Source: JBFWVD01 sp050246915 (GTDB taxonomy: Bacteria; Actinomycetota; Acidimicrobiia; Acidimicrobiales; Ilumatobacteraceae). Taken from it: a stretch of DNA of 19,700 bases. Below the pieces are notes generated by a model, which had not been told where the DNA came from, ran no database searches, and saw only the letters and a program-made list of their open reading frames with translations. Below, one piece after another: positions 1-6,451 of this stretch. The stretch spans positions 1 to 19,700 of the forward strand of contig JBFWVD010000081.1 in the NCBI GenBank assembly GCA_050246915.1, written 5' to 3'. Numbering within the stretch: the stretch's first letter is position 1; every line of letters begins with the position of its first letter. The position numbers and the translations under genes are program-made.

Positions 1-841
1 CCAGATGGTTGGCGACCTGGGTCAGCCGCTCGAGCCGCTCGGGCGCAAGCACCTCGAAGCCCATCTTCAACTGCAGGTTCGGGATCACCGTGGTGAGGTT
101 GCAATTGCCGGTGCGCTCACCGATGCCGTTGATGGTGCCCTGCACCTGGCGAGCGCCGCCGCGCACACCGGCCAGGGCGTTGGCCACCGCGCAACCGGTG
201 TCGTCGTGGGTGTGCATCGCCAAGATCACGTCGTCACGGAAGTGCGTCTTCACCTCGGCGACGATGCGCTCCACGTCGAACGGCAATGATCCGCCATTGG
301 TGTCGCACAACACGAGCGTCGACGCGCCGTTCACCGCGGCGGCCTCGAGCACCCGGAGCGAGAACTCGGGGTTGCGCTTGTAGCCGTCGAAGAAGTGCTC
401 GGCGTCGAACATCACGTTCAGCCCGTGCGAACGCAAGTAGCGCACGCTGTCATCCACCATGGCCACGCCCTCGTCGAGGGTCGTCTGGAGCGCTTCGAGC
501 ACGTGGTAGTCCCAGGTCTTGCCGACGATGCACACTGCGGGCGTCTTGGCGGCCACGAGGTTGCGAAGCGTCGGATCGTCGTCCACCTTCCCCAGTGCGC
601 GACGGGTGGAACCGAAGGCAACCAGGGTTGACGTCGACAACTTCAGCTCGGTGATGGCCCGGCGGAAGAACTCCTCGTCCTTGGGGTTGGCACCCGGCCA
701 GCCCCCCTCGATCCAGGTGATGCCCAACCAATCGAGTTGCTCGGCGATGCGCAGCTTGTCCTCGACCGTGAGGCTGATGCCCTCGAGTTGGCTGCCGTCG
801 CGAAGTGTGGTGTCGAAGATCTCGACTCGATCGATGGTCAT
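1..841 (-). CDS. cimA: Citramalate synthase (CimA/LeuA2-type), 3' end cut by window edge
   Basis: Condenses acetyl-CoA with pyruvate to (R)-citramalate, the first step of threonine-independent isoleucine synthesis. Only the N-terminal 280 residues are in the window. They form the HMGL-like TIM-barrel: the opening signature FDTTLRDGSQLEGISLTVED at about residues 9-28, IEGGWPGANPKDEEFF near 42-57, the metal-binding MHTHDD and the GIGERTGNCNL loop near the left edge. The 'EGGWPG' segment is typical of the citramalate synthase branch rather than true LeuA, and a separate full LeuA lies at 13595-15277. The C-terminal allosteric domain would be off the window. The ATG at 841 has an AAGGAG six bases upstream; the overlapping GTG at 844 is too close to it. 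It lies 71 bp after ilvE on the same strand, so probably cotranscribed with leuB-ilvE. Substrate choice (pyruvate versus 2-ketoisovalerate) is inferred from family resemblance. Confidence 0.87.
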   Translation of the reverse strand, partial: MTIDRVEIFDTTLRDGSQLEGISLTVEDKLRIAEQLDWLGITWIEGGWPGANPKDEEFFRRAITELKLSTSTLVAFGSTRRALGKVDDDPTLRNLVAAKTPAVCIVGKTWDYHVLEALQTTLDEGVAMVDDSVRYLRSHGLNVMFDAEHFFDGYKRNPEFSLRVLEAAAVNGASTLVLCDTNGGSLPFDVERIVAEVKTHFRDDVILAMHTHDDTGCAVANALAGVRGGARQVQGTINGIGERTGNCNLTTVIPNLQLKMGFEVLAPERLERLTQVANHL

Positions 842-854
842 CACGTGCTCCTTA

Positions 855-889
855 CTGGTGCGCTCACGCTGTGCTGGTGCGCTCACGCT
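855..889. repeat. Two 16-bp direct repeats, period 19, in the ilvE-cimA gap
   Basis: The 16-mer ctggtgcgctcacgct occurs at 855-870 and again, identically, at 874-889, separated by 3 bp. The unit contains gcgctcacgc, a near-palindrome. In the mRNA the repeats lie just upstream of the cimA Shine-Dalgarno. They may be a replication-slippage duplication or may shape the cimA ribosome-binding region. No function is known to me. Confidence 0.7.
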
Positions 890-912
890 CGATGCTGAGC
901 CCTGACACGAGG

Positions 913-1830
913 TCAGGCGTGCTCCACCCAATGGGCGTAGCGAGGGTCCTGGCCACGAACGGCCTTGGCATAGGTGGCGGCGATCGCCGAAGTGATCGGT
1001 CCGGGGCACGTGATCTTGCGATCGTCCACCGAGTTGACCGCGCTCACCTCCGCGGCAGTGCCGCACACGAAGATCTCCTCGGCGATGTACAGATCGCTGC
1101 GAGCCAGGTTGTCGACCACACAGTCGAAGCCGAGATCACGGGCGATGGTCATGACCGAGTGCTGCGTGATGCCTTCGAGCGCCCCGGCACTGATGGGTGG
1201 CGTGATGATGCGGCCGTTGCGCACCGCGAAGATGTTCTCGCCGGTGCACTCGGCCACCAGACCGTTGGGGGCCAACATGATCGCCTCGTCGTAGCCGGCC
1301 TTGAGCGCCTCGACCTTGGCCAACGACGAGTTCACGTAGTTGCCCGTGGTCTTCGAGGCCGGGGGCATCGTGTTGTGATCGTGACGCTGCCATGAGCTGA
1401 TCTTCATCCGCACGCCCTTGGTGAGGGCATCGTCGCCGAGGTACGCGCCCCATGGCCAACACGCGATGGCCACATCGACCTTGCAGGGCAAGGGGTTCAG
1501 ACCCATCTCGCCGTATCCGAGGTAGGCGATGGGGCGCACGTAGCAGGAGGGAAGACCCGTCGACCGCACCGTGTCCTTGGTGGCCTGCACGAGCTCGTCG
1601 ACCGTGTAGGGCATGTCCATCATCAAGATCTTGGCGCTGTTGTGCAGCCGCTTGATGTGGTCGGTGAGCCGGAACACCGCAGGACCATCAGCGGTCTCGT
1701 AGGCGCGGATCCCTTCGAACACACCCATCCCGTAGTGCAGGGTGTGCGTGAGGACATGGATCTGGGCCTTGTCCCAGTCGACGAGTTCGCCGTTCATCCA
1801 GATCTTCGGGGTGGGGACGATCGTGGGCAT
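913..1830 (-). CDS. ilvE: Branched-chain amino acid aminotransferase
   Basis: PLP fold-type IV aminotransferase that makes the last step to leucine, isoleucine and valine from their 2-keto acids, with glutamate as amino donor. At 305 residues it has the usual length. Visible features are HYGMGVFEGIRAYE (about 32-45), YVRPIAYLGYGEMG (97-110), the Schiff-base lysine in SK(160)TTGNYVNS, and ECTGENIFAVRNGRI followed by the GALEGITQHSV phosphate-binding stretch. D-amino acid aminotransferase and aminodeoxychorismate lyase share the fold, but the length and the YGEMGLNP region fit IlvE. The ATG at 1830 lies one base after the leuB stop and has no good Shine-Dalgarno, so translation is probably coupled to leuB. 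A 5-bp hairpin (902-916) covers the stop codon. Confidence 0.95.
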   Translation of the reverse strand: MPTIVPTPKIWMNGELVDWDKAQIHVLTHTLHYGMGVFEGIRAYETADGPAVFRLTDHIKRLHNSAKILMMDMPYTVDELVQATKDTVRSTGLPSCYVRPIAYLGYGEMGLNPLPCKVDVAIACWPWGAYLGDDALTKGVRMKISSWQRHDHNTMPPASKTTGNYVNSSLAKVEALKAGYDEAIMLAPNGLVAECTGENIFAVRNGRIITPPISAGALEGITQHSVMTIARDLGFDCVVDNLARSDLYIAEEIFVCGTAAEVSAVNSVDDRKITCPGPITSAIAATYAKAVRGQDPRYAHWVEHA

Positions 1831-1831
1831 C

Positions 1832-2830
1832 TCAGCTCAGCTTTCCGGCGATGGCATCGCCGATCTCGCGGGTTGATCCTTCGAAGTTCGCATCGACGAT
1901 GGCGGCACACGCGGCGCGCATGCGATCGGCGGCGGCAGACTCGCCGAGGAAGTCGAACAACAACGCGGCCGACAGCACTGCGGCGGTTGGGTTGGCCTTG
2001 CCGGTACCGACGATGTCGGGAGCCGAGCCGTGCACGGGCTCGAACATCGACGGCCCGGTGCGGGCCGGGTTCAAGTTGGCCGACGACGCCAGACCGACAC
2101 CACCGGACACCACTCCGCCGAGGTCGGTGAGGATGTCGCCGAAGAGGTTGTCGGTGACGATCACGTCGTAGCGACCGGGATCGGACACGAAGTAGATGCA
2201 CGCGGCATCGACGTGGTTGTACGCGGTGGACACCTCGGGATACTCGGCGGCGACGATGTCGAACGTGCGCTGCCACAGATCGCCGGCGAACGTCAGCACG
2301 TTGGTCTTGTGCACCAACGTGACGTGCTTGCGGCGCTTCATCGCCAGATCGAACGCGAAGCGGATGCAACGCTCGGCGCCCATGCGGGTGTTGACCGAAC
2401 CCTGGGTGGCCACCTCGTGCAGCGTCCCCTTGCGCAGGACTCCGCCTTCACCCACGTAGGGCCCCTCGGTGTTCTCGCGAACCACGACGAAGTCATGCGG
2501 TTCGGTTCGGCCCGGGCCAGTACCTATGAAGGGCCGCTGGTTGATGTACAGATCGAGATCGAAGCGCATCTTGAGCAGCACCCCGCGCTCGATGACTCCG
2601 GGAGGCACCTCGGGAACGCCCACTGCGCCGAGCAGAATGGCGTCGAAGGCCCGCAGTTGATCGAGGGTGGCATCGGAGAGGATCTCGCCGTCGCGCAGGT
2701 ACCGAGCGCCGCCGAGCTCGAAGTCGGTGGTGTCGAACGCGACGCCGGTGGCGCGCATCACCTTGAGAGCTTCGGCTGTGACTTCGGGGCCGATGCCATC
2801 GCCGCCGATCACCGCGATCTTGTGGGTCAT
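1832..2830 (-). CDS. leuB: 3-isopropylmalate dehydrogenase
   Basis: NAD-dependent oxidative decarboxylation of 3-isopropylmalate in leucine synthesis. The same enzyme family handles methylmalate in the citramalate route to isoleucine. From the ATG at 2830 it is 332 residues, close to the short actinobacterial form. Motifs in order: GGDGIGPEV (9-17), RFDLDLYINQRP, VVRENTEGPYVGEGG, the active-site HKTNVL, the metal-binding YDVIVTDNLFGDILTDL, and the NAD-binding HGSAPDIVGTGKANPTA. A GTG at 2839 is in frame but sits only 2 nt after the GGAG; the ATG at 2830 is 11 nt from it, so I prefer the ATG. First gene of leuB-ilvE-cimA, behind a leader with promoter, leader peptide and terminator. Confidence 0.95.
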   Translation of the reverse strand: MTHKIAVIGGDGIGPEVTAEALKVMRATGVAFDTTDFELGGARYLRDGEILSDATLDQLRAFDAILLGAVGVPEVPPGVIERGVLLKMRFDLDLYINQRPFIGTGPGRTEPHDFVVVRENTEGPYVGEGGVLRKGTLHEVATQGSVNTRMGAERCIRFAFDLAMKRRKHVTLVHKTNVLTFAGDLWQRTFDIVAAEYPEVSTAYNHVDAACIYFVSDPGRYDVIVTDNLFGDILTDLGGVVSGGVGLASSANLNPARTGPSMFEPVHGSAPDIVGTGKANPTAAVLSAALLFDFLGESAAADRMRAACAAIVDANFEGSTREIGDAIAGKLS

Positions 2831-2867
2831 GAGGTTCACGTCTCCGTGTGGTCGTTCAGAGCGCCGG

Positions 2868-2899
2868 ACAACAAGAAAGCCGCCCCGGCAGGGACGGCT
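2868..2899 (-). terminator. Intrinsic terminator (attenuator) in the leuB leader
   Basis: On the minus strand, agccgtccc (2899-2891) pairs with ggggcggct (2886-2878) around a 4-nt tgcc loop: 9 bp with one U-G. It is followed by ttcttgttgt, a U-rich tail. It lies about 40 nt before the leuB start and after the leader peptide, where a transcription attenuator would be. A competing pairing is possible between 2956-2962 (cggcttg in the leader) and 2895-2901 (cgagccg): 7 bp with one U-G, which would break the terminator's 5' arm. Confidence 0.75.
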
Positions 2900-2903
2900 C
2901 GTC

Positions 2904-2931
2904 AGCGCACACCGAGGTATCGGTGTGCGCT
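2904..2931 (-). promoter_or_regulatory. First leader hairpin, abutting the leader peptide stop
   Basis: A perfect 12-bp inverted repeat (2904-2915 with 2920-2931) around a 4-nt loop. On the minus strand the 5' arm starts inside the TAG stop of the leader peptide, so a ribosome at or just before the stop would block it. It ends 4 nt before the attenuator terminator. Confidence 0.72.
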
Positions 2932-2992
2932 AGCAAATGATGGCTACCTGGTACGCAAGCCGCGACAAGGCGGGCTGTGGAACGGCAGACAC
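2930..2992 (-). CDS. Candidate Val/Ile leader peptide of leuB-ilvE-cimA
   Basis: A 20-codon ORF starting with GTG and ending ...AYQVAIIC, with GTA-GCC-ATC-ATT-TGC just before the TAG stop. The Val and two Ile codons sit immediately before the first hairpin, the position of control codons in amino acid attenuators. The start lies 7 nt after the last base of a candidate -10 (CACAAT), so the message would be leaderless or nearly so. An in-frame GTG six codons upstream (3010) follows a GGAGG at 7 nt, but it would lie inside the proposed promoter. The operon it precedes makes isoleucine (cimA, leuB, ilvE), which suits an Ile/Val sensor. Too short for homology to decide; the call rests on position and architecture shared with the leuA leader. 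Confidence 0.6.
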   Translation of the reverse strand: MSAVPQPALSRLAYQVAIIC

Positions 2993-2999
2993 ATCCGTG

Positions 3000-3029
3000 A
3001 TTGTGGTCACTCGGGCGCCTCCGAGTCAA
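3000..3029 (-). promoter_or_regulatory. Candidate promoter of leuB-ilvE-cimA
   Basis: On the minus strand, TTGACT (3029-3024) and CACAAT (3005-3000) are separated by 18 nt. These match the sigma-70-type consensus at 5/6 and 4/6. The predicted transcription start is at about 2993, within a base of the leader peptide GTG. Confidence 0.55.
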
Positions 3030-3129
3030 CCTGATCAGGAGCTGTGCCAAGCTCTCGCAACGCCCCCTCACGGGGCAGCGGGCCGGGGGTCGGCACCGTA
3101 GGGGAGATGTCGATTGGGAGGCCCGCTCC

Positions 3130-4728
3130 ATGCGAGCAGATCTCGAGTGGGGCACGATCCCCAACCTGATGCTGAGGCAGGCCGAGCGGTACGGAGATAC
3201 CGAAGCATTGTTCGGCGAGGACCGCAGCTGGTCGTACCGGCAGCTGCGAGATGCGATGTTGGAAGCGGCGACGGCGACGATCGCCCTCGGGATCGATCGC
3301 GGCGATCGGGTCGCCATCTGGGCCCCCAACTCGGCGCAATGGGTCATCGGTGCGCTCGGTGCGCTGGCGGCCGGGGCGATCCTCGTCCCCATCAACACAC
3401 GGTTCGTCGGGGACGAGGCCGCGTTCGTCATCGCCAAGAGTGGCGCCCGGGCCTTGTTCACGGTGGGTGAGTTCGCCGGTCATGACTACCTCAGCGCGCT
3501 GCGAGCCGCCGATCCGACGCTGCCGGCACTCGAGCGCGTCGTGATGCTCGACGATGCGGCCCGTCCCGGATCGATCGGTTGGTCGACGTTCATGGCCTCG
3601 GCCGAGGGCCGCAACGTGGACCAGGCACTCGCTCGGATCGCGGCGATCGAACCCGATGACATCAGCGATCTGATGTTCACTTCCGGCACCACCGGAACGC
3701 CCAAGGGCGTGATGCTCAGCCACTCACAGTCGCTTCGCGCCTTCGGAGCCTACGCCAGTCAACTGGACATGCGGCCCGGTGAGCGGGCGGGCATCATCCC
3801 CCCGTTCTTCCACTGCTTCGGATCCAAGGGGGGATGGCTGGCGATGTTGATCGTCGGTGGCAGCACGGTGCCGATCCCCGTGCTCGATCCCGACGATCTC
3901 GTTCGCCGCATCGAGGAGCTCCGACTGGTCTTCATCCCCGGACCACCGACGGTGCACTACGCGTATCTCGATCATCCGCGGCGACATGAGCACGATCTGT
4001 CGTCGCTACGCGCCGCGATGCTCGGTGCCACGTCGATCCCGTCCGTGCTCGTCGAGCGGCTGCGATCGGAGTTGCACATGCAACGGGCACTCACCGGCTT
4101 CGGACTCACCGAAAGCACCGCCATGGTGTCGATCGCCAGTCCGAACGACAGTGCGGACGTGCTCGCGAACACGGTCGGCAAGCCACTCGAGGGGGTGGAG
4201 GTCGAGATCCGGGGCGACGACGGGCAAGTGCTCGGCAACGGAGAGCGCGGCGAGGTCGTGGTGCGGGGCTACAACGTGATGCGCGGCTACTGGGACGAAC
4301 CGGAACTCACCGCAGAGGCGATCGATGCCGACGGTTGGCTCCATACCGGAGACATCGGCATGTTCGATCCCGAAGGCAACCTGCAGATCGTCGACCGCAA
4401 GAAGGACATGGTCATCGTCGGCGGTTTCAACGTGTACCCCGCCGAAGTCGAAGCGGTGCTGCGAGGCCACGAGGCCGTCGAGCAGGTGGCGGTCATCGCC
4501 ATCCCCGATGCGCGCATGGGTGAGGTTCCCGCCGCGTACATCGTCACCCGCTCCGGTGCAACGCTCGACGAGGCCTCATTCACCGCGTGGTGCCGCGAGC
4601 GCATGGCGAACTTCAAGGTCCCGCGTCGCGTTGCCATCGTGGACGCGCTGCCGATGAACGCCAGCATGAAGGTGAAGAAGAACGAACTGCGGGCCGACGC
4701 CGCCCAGCGTTGGAGCTCCAGCGCATGA
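3130..4728 (+). CDS. FadD-type acyl-CoA ligase (AMP-forming)
   Basis: Activates a carboxylic acid to its CoA thioester through an acyl-adenylate. The 532 residues hold the ANL motifs in order: TSGTTGTPKG (184-193), FHCFGSKGG, GFGLTEST, GWLHTGDIG, and the hinge and A8 motif DRKKDMVIVGGFNVYPAEVE. The A10 lysine is in MNASMKVKKNEL, where the glycine usually before the lysine is methionine. The segments around FHCFGSKGG and PGPPTVHY recall the FadD3 group (steroid-ring propionate ligases), but the substrate cannot be fixed from sequence. The ATG at 3130 has GGGAGG 8 nt upstream, which beats the unsupported TTG at 3001 in the same frame. It stands alone between the leuB leader and the convergent SBP genes. 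The 100 bp before it hold a 5-bp hairpin (3062-3076) and no clear promoter. Confidence 0.9.
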   Translation: MRADLEWGTIPNLMLRQAERYGDTEALFGEDRSWSYRQLRDAMLEAATATIALGIDRGDRVAIWAPNSAQWVIGALGALAAGAILVPINTRFVGDEAAFVIAKSGARALFTVGEFAGHDYLSALRAADPTLPALERVVMLDDAARPGSIGWSTFMASAEGRNVDQALARIAAIEPDDISDLMFTSGTTGTPKGVMLSHSQSLRAFGAYASQLDMRPGERAGIIPPFFHCFGSKGGWLAMLIVGGSTVPIPVLDPDDLVRRIEELRLVFIPGPPTVHYAYLDHPRRHEHDLSSLRAAMLGATSIPSVLVERLRSELHMQRALTGFGLTESTAMVSIASPNDSADVLANTVGKPLEGVEVEIRGDDGQVLGNGERGEVVVRGYNVMRGYWDEPELTAEAIDADGWLHTGDIGMFDPEGNLQIVDRKKDMVIVGGFNVYPAEVEAVLRGHEAVEQVAVIAIPDARMGEVPAAYIVTRSGATLDEASFTAWCRERMANFKVPRRVAIVDALPMNASMKVKKNELRADAAQRWSSSA

Positions 4729-4774
4729 CCGGTAAAAGGCGAGCAGGAAGACGACGTAACGGAAAACGACGGAA

Positions 4775-4798
4775 GTGCCGGCCCATTCGGACCGGCAC
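4775..4798. terminator. Hairpin terminator between convergent genes
   Basis: gtgccgg (4775-4781) pairs with ccggcac (4792-4798), with further cc/gg pairing inside across a bulge. Read on the minus strand it is followed by ttccgtcgtttt, so it best serves the SBP gene ending at 4846. It could also stop transcripts of the acyl-CoA ligase from the other side. Confidence 0.55.
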
Positions 4799-4845
4799 CT
4801 CCTTCGAACCGCTGCCAGGCAGCAGTCAATTCATGTTGCGGAAGA

Positions 4846-6219
4846 TCAGCCGAGCTTCGGGACGAAGCACTGCGTGGCCAGACCGTCGGTCATCTTGTTG
4901 CCCGAGGCCCCAGCCGCGGGGGCGACCGTCGACCACTTGCCACCTTCGAGCTTCACGACCCAGTAGCAGCCGATGGCCGGCGACGGAGCGGTGGCCGAGA
5001 AGGTGATCGGGGCGGGGAGCAGACCGTCGAGGGTCTCGTCCTTGATGCCCTGATAGGCCGTCATGACCTCAGCCGAGGTCTTGGGGGCGGTCTTCATGGT
5101 CTTGCGGAACAACTCCAGCGAGGTCCACAAGGTGGTACCGGCCATCGAGGCGTACGGCTCGCCCTTCTTGTAGGTCTCCATGACGTCACGGAAGTTCTTG
5201 GCAGCCGGCGAATCGGCGAACCACGGGAAGAACGACACGTTGCCACCGAACTTCAGACCGGCGACGGCCTCGAGCGGCGGACCAGCGATCGACTGGTTCG
5301 TGGCGCCGAACTGACCGGTGTAGCCCTGCTTCACGCACTCGGCGGCGAGCTTGAGGCCTGGAGCGATCGACATGCCCAGTTGGATCCAGTCGACCTTCTT
5401 CTCGATGAGCGAGAGGCACTCAGCGGTGTAGTTCGGCGCAGTCGCTGCGGCGGTCACCAGGCCACCGAACGGCAGGCCGCCACCGGGGATCTGCGCCGAG
5501 AGGGCCGTGTAGAGCTTGCCGGCCTCGGCACACGCAGGCACCTCGGCACACACGGCAGCACCGAAGTTGGTGGCGCCGTTCTGCTTGGCGGCGAACATGC
5601 CACCGGCCGACGAGACCGGGTTGGTCATGCCGAGCATGAAGTAGTTGGGCTTGCCCAACCAGATCGCTGCGGCGTTGGTGGAACCACCGATGACCGGAAT
5701 GTTGTTGGCGGCCGTGTACTCGCTGATGGCCGTCTCCGACGTGGTGTCGTTGACGATGATGGCGATGGCCTTGCTCTCCTCGACCAACTTCTTCACCGCC
5801 GTCTGGGCCTGCGCGGCCTGACCGGCGGAGTCCTCGATGACGATCTTGACGGGACGACCACCGACGCCACCCATCTTGTCGTTGACCCACGCCTCCCACG
5901 CCGCCGCGACGTTGCCGCCATAGGGGCTGTACGACGAGGACGACGGGCCGGTCAGAGCGGTCACCAGACCGATGACCACCGGATCGCCGGTGGGCTTGGC
6001 GGCAGCGGCGGCCGTGGTGGTCGCACCAGCGGCGGCGGTGGTGGTTGCGCCATCCGCGGCAGCCGTGGTGGTGGCCGCGGCGGTGGTCTCGGTGGCAGCG
6101 GCAGTGGTCGCAGCGGAATCGCCGCCGTCATCACCACACGCCGCAGCGAGCGCCGAGAATGCGGTCAGCAGACCGACTGCGGCCAAAGCGCGTGAACGCC
6201 GGTTGACAGAACGGATCAT
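4846..6219 (-). CDS. ABC substrate-binding lipoprotein, branched-chain amino acid type (copy 1)
   Basis: Extracytoplasmic binding protein of the Leu/Ile/Val family (Peripla_BP_6, type I periplasmic fold). It has 457 residues. Residues 1-28 are a lipoprotein signal: RRSR, a hydrophobic stretch, then ALAAAC with Cys28 as the lipidation site. An Ala/Thr-rich linker of about 45 residues follows (repeats of ATTTAAA type). The binding domain starts at GDPVVIGLVTALTGPSSSSY and contains KIVIEDSAGQ and VNDTTSETAISEYTAANNIPVIGGSTN. Cysteines in CAEVPAC, AEC, IGCYW and TQCF may form disulfides. The start has GGGGAG 6 nt upstream. No permease or ATPase gene is adjacent. The ligand could be an amino acid, amide, urea or an aromatic acid. 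It is a tandem paralogue of the gene at 6452-7816. Confidence 0.88.
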   Translation of the reverse strand: MIRSVNRRSRALAAVGLLTAFSALAAACGDDGGDSAATTAAATETTAAATTTAAADGATTTAAAGATTTAAAAAKPTGDPVVIGLVTALTGPSSSSYSPYGGNVAAAWEAWVNDKMGGVGGRPVKIVIEDSAGQAAQAQTAVKKLVEESKAIAIIVNDTTSETAISEYTAANNIPVIGGSTNAAAIWLGKPNYFMLGMTNPVSSAGGMFAAKQNGATNFGAAVCAEVPACAEAGKLYTALSAQIPGGGLPFGGLVTAAATAPNYTAECLSLIEKKVDWIQLGMSIAPGLKLAAECVKQGYTGQFGATNQSIAGPPLEAVAGLKFGGNVSFFPWFADSPAAKNFRDVMETYKKGEPYASMAGTTLWTSLELFRKTMKTAPKTSAEVMTAYQGIKDETLDGLLPAPITFSATAPSPAIGCYWVVKLEGGKWSTVAPAAGASGNKMTDGLATQCFVPKLG

Positions 6220-6265
6220 TGGTTCTCCCCTTGAATTGTGCCACCGGATTGGTCGATGGCTTCTC

Positions 6266-6282
6266 GCCGCGAAACACGCGGC
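6266..6282 (-). promoter_or_regulatory. Small hairpin in the SBP copy 1 leader
   Basis: gccgcg and cgcggc form a perfect 6-bp stem around a 5-nt loop, about 47 nt upstream of the SBP copy 1 start. I see no other clear regulatory signal between it and the terminator at 6391, and I could not pick out a convincing promoter for copy 1. Confidence 0.35.
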
Positions 6283-6390
6283 CGGGGGACCTTAAAACCG
6301 CTGAGCAGCCGGGAGCCATTCTGTTACGGGGATTTTCATGTAGATGAAGATCTGTTGCTCGACGGAAACGCCACATGAGCTGGGACGACG

Positions 6391-6421
6391 ATGGGGACGC
6401 CGGTATGGCCGGCGTCCCCAT
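6391..6421 (-). terminator. Strong 13-bp hairpin downstream of SBP copy 2
   Basis: atggggacgccgg (6391-6403) and ccggcgtccccat (6409-6421) form a perfect 13-bp stem with a 5-nt loop, 30 nt past the stop of copy 2. No U-tract follows on either strand, so it would be of the tail-less type often seen in actinobacteria, or a pause and mRNA-end stabiliser that allows partial read-through into copy 1. Confidence 0.6.
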
Positions 6422-6451
6422 TGTCATCAACGCGGGAGTTGACCGAGCGCC

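Noticed and set aside
2946..2994. Alternative leuB leader ORF starting at the ATG at 2994 (16 residues, MCLPFHSPPCRGLRTR)
   Set aside because: Its stop lies 15 nt before the first hairpin and it has no run of control codons; the overlapping GTG frame ends in Val/Ile codons with its stop on the hairpin, as in the leuA leader.
2930..3010. 26-codon version of the leuB leader from the GTG at 3010 with GGAGG upstream
   Set aside because: It would start inside the proposed -35/-10 spacer. Kept only as the alternative if the true promoter lies further upstream.
2030..3034. 334-residue plus-strand frame across leuB and its leader
   Set aside because: Antisense shadow of leuB; no recognisable domain, and it crosses the attenuator.
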